Part shown: piece by piece, positions 5,587 through 8,154 of the stretch
Layout of the letters: every line of letters starts with the position of its first letter
Numbering within the stretch: position 1 is the stretch's first letter
DNA from: JAGMDK01 sp023128695
Lineage (GTDB): Bacteria; Planctomycetota; Phycisphaerae; UBA1845; Fen-1342
Direction of reading: 5' to 3'
Assembly: GCA_030628805.1 (NCBI GenBank)
Contig: DAOVQG010000216.1
Location: forward strand, 1-8,154
DNA length: 8,154 bases
Made by a program: the position numbers and the translations under genes
The notes under the pieces: generated by a model
Told to the model about the DNA's origin: nothing
What the model saw: only the letters and a program-made list of their open reading frames with translations
Databases searched by the model: none

Positions 5587-5877
5587 ATGGAACGGATGGA
5601 CCCCCGCGTGGCAGTGGAACGAGAAATCGTCATCCCAAACAAGGAAGGCTTGCACTTCCGCCCGATTATGCAGTTTGTGGATATCGCGCAGCGTTTCGCG
5701 TCCGGGCTGACGGTGCACTGCGAAGACCGCCAGGCCGACGGACGCAGCCCCATGGAAATGTTAATGCTGATCGCCACGCAAGGGGCCCGAGTACGTGTGG
5801 TGGCCGACGGCACCGACGCCGAGGAGCTGATCACGGAGTTAATCGGACTCGTTGAATCAGGATTTGGTGAAACATAG
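5587..5877 (+). CDS. ptsH: Phosphocarrier protein HPr
   Basis: 96-residue cytoplasmic phosphocarrier, slightly longer than the usual 85-90. The active-site loop is GLHFRP (21-26): His23 accepts phosphate from Enzyme I, with Arg25 beside it. The usual HARP has Phe in place of Ala. DGRSPMEMLMLIA (51-63) is the second signature; Ser54 matches the regulatory Ser46 that HPr kinase phosphorylates in many bacteria. Here it is followed by Pro-Met-Glu instead of the common Ile-Met-Gly. GTDAEELITELIGLV (75-89) is the C-terminal helix. The ribosome site is poor (AAGAAA just before the ATG), and an ATG three codons later (5596) is an alternative start. The gene is 38 bases after ptsN and 185 before Enzyme I. 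It is the expected link between the two: Enzyme I to HPr to EIIA. Confidence 0.92.
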   Translation: MERMDPRVAVEREIVIPNKEGLHFRPIMQFVDIAQRFASGLTVHCEDRQADGRSPMEMLMLIATQGARVRVVADGTDAEELITELIGLVESGFGET

Positions 5878-6062
5878 CTTGGCGCGGCCTTCGGCCGCAA
5901 CCAAAGAGGATTCCAGTGGCACACCAGCTCCTCAATTGAGGGTTGACGGTGCGCTAGTTGAAAATGTACGCGGGGTACGAAGAAATCGAGGAATAGTATT
6001 ACAAGACGGCACGACGCGGCCGCGCTGAGACGCGGCCGCCAACGCCGCGGTAACCGCGGCCC
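5878..6062 (+). promoter_or_regulatory. Structured leader between ptsH and ptsI
   Basis: No credible gene. It contains hairpin GCGGCC-TTC-GGCCGC (5884-5898) directly after the ptsH stop, and a perfect 12-base palindrome CCTCAATTGAGG (5930-5941). Near its end come two near-pure-GC hairpins: GCGGCCGCG-CTGAGA-CGCGGCCGC (6016-6039, nine perfect pairs) and GCCGCGG-TAA-CCGCGGC (6044-6060, seven perfect pairs). The last hairpin ends two bases before the ptsI ATG, and no SD sequence is found in the preceding 30 bases. The first hairpin and the 6016-6039 hairpin share the GCGGCC/GGCCGC unit, so their arms can also pair with each other. No T tract follows any stem. I found no convincing separate promoter for ptsI. 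Confidence 0.6.
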
Positions 6063-7805
6063 ATGATCACAAAAAAAGGCATCACCGCCTCGCCCGGCGT
6101 GGCGATCGGTTCTGTGTTGGTATTGGACACGGAAGAATATCGCATCCCACGCCGGACGATCGATGTGGTTCAACTGCCGGGGCAGATCCGCAACCTGGAC
6201 GCTGCCCTGGAGGCCTCGCGTCAGGAGGTCAGTGAGCTGCGGATGGCGGCTGCGCGCAAACTCGGCGACGAGACCGCCGTCATCTTCGACTTCCATGAGC
6301 AGTTCATTTCCGATCCCAAGCTGCGCGACGGCGTCGTCGCGCTCATCGAGAAACACCACTACACCGCGGCGTTCGCCTTCGGGCAGGTGATGAATCAGCG
6401 GCAACGGCAGTTCCAAGACATCCCCGACCCATATTTGAAGGAGCGCGTCCGCGACCTGTTCGACATCGAGAAGCGGGTCCTCCGGCACGTGCTGGGCCGC
6501 GCCCGGGAGGACATGACCCGCCTCACCGAGCCGGTCATCATTGTCGCCAACGACATCACCCCCTCCCAGGCCATCTTACTCGACCGGCAGCACACGCTCG
6601 GCTTCGCCATCAACGTCGGCGGGCAAACCTCGCACACCTCGATCATCGCGCGCATGCTCGGGATTCCCGCCGTCGTGGCGCTCAACGACATCACCGCGGA
6701 CGTGGCCGGCGGCGAGTTGCTCGTCGTGGACGGGACCAACGGCATCGTCGTCGCCAACCCCGACAAGGAAACCATCGCCCGCTACGAGGAGCAGCGGCGT
6801 AACTACGAGCGTTTTGCCGGCAAGCTGCGGGCCCTCCGCGACGAACCGGCCATCACCCGCGACGGCGTGCCGATCCAGTTGTTGGCCAACATCGAAGTCC
6901 CGCAGGAAGCCGAACACGCCTTCGAGTCCGGAGCCGAGGGCATCGGGCTCTACCGCACGGAACTGCTGTTCCTCGCGACCCCGCGGATCCCCAGCGAGGA
7001 GGAGCAATACGAAGCGTTCCGCAAGGTGGCCCAGGCCGCGGATGGCAAGCCCGTAATCATCCGCACAATCGACCTGGGGGCCGACAAGCTCTCGCCGGCG
7101 ATGGGCCCGCAGCACGACCACAATCCGGTCCTGGGGCTACGTTCGCTGCGCTATTGCCTGCTGCATCTGGACATGTTCAAGATGCACCTGCGGGCGATAC
7201 TGCGGGCCTCCGTGGAGGGCGACGTCCGCATCATGTTCCCCATGATCTCAAGCGTCATGGAATTGCGGCAGGCCAAAGCCACCCTGGCCGACGTAATGGA
7301 GGACCTCGAGGAGGAGGGCATCCCCTTCCGCCGCGACATCCCAATCGGCATGATGGTCGAGACCCCGGCGGCGGCCCTGCTCAGCACCACGTTCACCCGG
7401 GAGGCCGCGTTCCTGAGCATCGGCACCAACGACCTGACGCAATACACGCTGGCCGTGGATCGCGCGAATGAGCGCGTCGCGCACCTGTACTCCGCACACA
7501 ATCCCGCCGTCCTCAAGCTTATTCACCAGGTCATCCGGGCGGCCCACCGGCGAAAAGTGGCCGTCAGCCTGTGCGGGGAGATGGCGGGGACGGCGATCTA
7601 CTGTCAACTGTTGCTCGGGCTGGGACTGCAAAGTATGTCGATGGCGCCCGCGGACATACCCTCGATCAAACGCGTCATCCGGGCCACGACCATGGAGCAT
7701 TGCCAGATGATCGCCCGCAAGGTCATGCAGTTCGATGCGGATCGGCAGGTCTTGAATTACCTGCGGGACGAATTCCGGGGCCTCGATCCGGAGGATCAAT
7801 CGTGA
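6063..7805 (+). CDS. ptsI: PTS Enzyme I, phosphoenolpyruvate-protein phosphotransferase
   Basis: 580-residue cytoplasmic enzyme that transfers phosphate from phosphoenolpyruvate to HPr. Length and domain order are canonical. An N-terminal HPr-binding domain spans about 4-145 (GITASPGVAIG at the start). The phosphohistidine swivel domain is at about 150-230, with His191 in GGQTSHTSIIAR (186-197). The PEP-binding TIM barrel spans about 255-545: GLYRTELLF (295-303), RTIDLGADK (334-342), GTNDLTQYTLAVDR (454-467) with Asn456 and Asp457, and LCGEMAG (503-509) with Cys504 at the proton-donor position. All catalytic residues look intact. There is no N-terminal GAF domain, so this is the classic form rather than PtsP. 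The ATG at 6063 gives the normal family N-terminus although no ribosome site is visible, because a strong hairpin abuts it. Its stop overlaps the next gene. With HPr and EIIA upstream it completes a phosphorelay. Confidence 0.97.
   Translation: MITKKGITASPGVAIGSVLVLDTEEYRIPRRTIDVVQLPGQIRNLDAALEASRQEVSELRMAAARKLGDETAVIFDFHEQFISDPKLRDGVVALIEKHHYTAAFAFGQVMNQRQRQFQDIPDPYLKERVRDLFDIEKRVLRHVLGRAREDMTRLTEPVIIVANDITPSQAILLDRQHTLGFAINVGGQTSHTSIIARMLGIPAVVALNDITADVAGGELLVVDGTNGIVVANPDKETIARYEEQRRNYERFAGKLRALRDEPAITRDGVPIQLLANIEVPQEAEHAFESGAEGIGLYRTELLFLATPRIPSEEEQYEAFRKVAQAADGKPVIIRTIDLGADKLSPAMGPQHDHNPVLGLRSLRYCLLHLDMFKMHLRAILRASVEGDVRIMFPMISSVMELRQAKATLADVMEDLEEEGIPFRRDIPIGMMVETPAAALLSTTFTREAAFLSIGTNDLTQYTLAVDRANERVAHLYSAHNPAVLKLIHQVIRAAHRRKVAVSLCGEMAGTAIYCQLLLGLGLQSMSMAPADIPSIKRVIRATTMEHCQMIARKVMQFDADRQVLNYLRDEFRGLDPEDQS
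7790..7794 (+). promoter_or_regulatory. Ribosome binding site deciding a GTG start inside ptsI
   Basis: GGAGG lies within the last codons of ptsI, seven bases before the GTG at 7802. It is the strongest SD match in the cluster. It supports the GTG over the ATG 22 codons further on as the start of the final gene. Confidence 0.75.
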
Positions 7806-8154
7806 CGGCCGCTCAGCCCACCCCACCACCGACAACTGCTCCCGCGGGCGAGCGCTTCCGCGTGGCGATGGAATACGCCCTCGGCGGGGACCTGCGCTTC
7901 CTGTCGCATCACGACGAACTGCGGTTGTTGGCCCGGGCGGTCGTTCGCGCCCGTTGGCCGGTGGCATACTCACGGGGGTTTAATCCGCTGCCGCGCCTGG
8001 TCGTGCCGTTGCCGCGCAGTTTGGGGACCGCGGCCGAGTGCCAGTTGGCGCTGGTCGATCTGGGCGTGCCCCGCCGCCCGGAAGACTTGTTCGCCAGCCT
8101 CTCGTCCGCGCTGCCGGCCGGCTGTCGACTGCTGCGGATCATCGCGCCGGCCCC
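7802..8154 (+). CDS. DUF2344 / radical SAM-linked protein (TIGR03936-like), 5' part only
   Basis: 117 complete codons are visible; the gene runs off the window end. After a Pro/Thr/Ala-rich start (residues 2-16) the family pattern appears: FRVAMEYALGGDLRFLSHHDELRLLARAVVRA (19-50), with the LRFLSHHDE motif, then WPVAYSRGFNPLPRL (52-66) and a Leu-Pro segment, then ALPAGCRLLRI. Members of this family of unknown function usually lie beside or are fused to a radical SAM protein, often near ribosome or RNase genes, which suggests RNA or ribosome modification; that is an inference from neighbours in other genomes. The GTG at 7802 overlaps the ptsI stop as GTGA, with GGAGG seven bases upstream, so translation is probably coupled to Enzyme I. 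The radical SAM partner, if any, lies outside this window. Confidence 0.85.
   Translation, partial: MTAAQPTPPPTTAPAGERFRVAMEYALGGDLRFLSHHDELRLLARAVVRARWPVAYSRGFNPLPRLVVPLPRSLGTAAECQLALVDLGVPRRPEDLFASLSSALPAGCRLLRIIAPA

Noticed and set aside
5964..5996. Ten-codon open frame (MYAGYEEIEE) in the ptsH-ptsI leader, as a leader peptide
   Set aside because: It has no ribosome site and no amino-acid bias typical of attenuation peptides; chance is likely.
5884..6060. Leader hairpins as intrinsic terminators
   Set aside because: No T tract follows any of them, and the last stem runs directly into the ptsI start codon.
5514..6488. 324-codon minus-strand open frame across ptsH, the leader and ptsI
   Set aside because: It runs antisense to two certain genes and through the hairpin leader, and has no family features.
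7248..7973. 241-codon minus-strand open frame across the ptsI end and the DUF2344 start
   Set aside because: It is a shadow of two recognised plus-strand genes.
1..8154. CRISPR array, tRNA, rRNA, insertion sequence
   Set aside because: No spaced direct repeats, no cloverleaf and no transposase frame were found on either strand.

Overview
The window looks like a chromosomal segment of a GC-rich bacterium, most likely a member of the Planctomycetota. This is an inference from four things: lipoprotein and PKD-domain architecture, a PTS that shows only regulatory components here, loose use of Shine-Dalgarno (SD) sites, and interspersed GC-rich hairpin repeats of the GTGGCAC...GTG type. No marker gene in the window proves the phylum. 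There are eight protein genes (one cut by the window end). I see no tRNA, rRNA, CRISPR array or transposase.

Left part (1-3237): 1-203 holds no gene but two inverted repeats. A divergent pair of predicted secreted lipoproteins follows. The minus-strand gene (204-941) is a CAP/SCP-domain (YkwD-like) lipoprotein. The plus-strand gene (1099-3237) is a large lipoprotein with two PKD domains, Ig-like and pre-peptidase-like beta regions, and a C-terminal domain that I read as a metzincin-type metallopeptidase fold whose zinc site has decayed. The 157-base divergent region between them contains a candidate promoter overlapped by two palindromes.

Middle (3238-4701): a promoter-bearing intergenic region leads to a stand-alone LacI/GalR-family repressor (3467-4459). 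A 242-base gap follows, with a G-quadruplex motif and a competing hairpin in the probable leader of the next gene.

Right part (4702-8154): a co-directional cluster hpf - ptsN (EIIA-Ntr type) - ptsH (HPr) - ptsI (Enzyme I) - DUF2344 gene. It recalls the proteobacterial rpoN-hpf-ptsN-rapZ-ptsO arrangement, but with canonical-length HPr and Enzyme I and with no sugar permease (EIIB/EIIC) in view. The simplest reading is a regulatory phosphorelay PEP -> Enzyme I (His191) -> HPr (His23) -> EIIA (His70), co-transcribed with a ribosome hibernation factor. HPr also keeps a serine at the HPr-kinase position. Enzyme I is preceded by a 185-base leader ending in two very strong GC hairpins, the last finishing two bases before the ATG. 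The final gene overlaps the ptsI stop codon by four bases and is probably translationally coupled to it.
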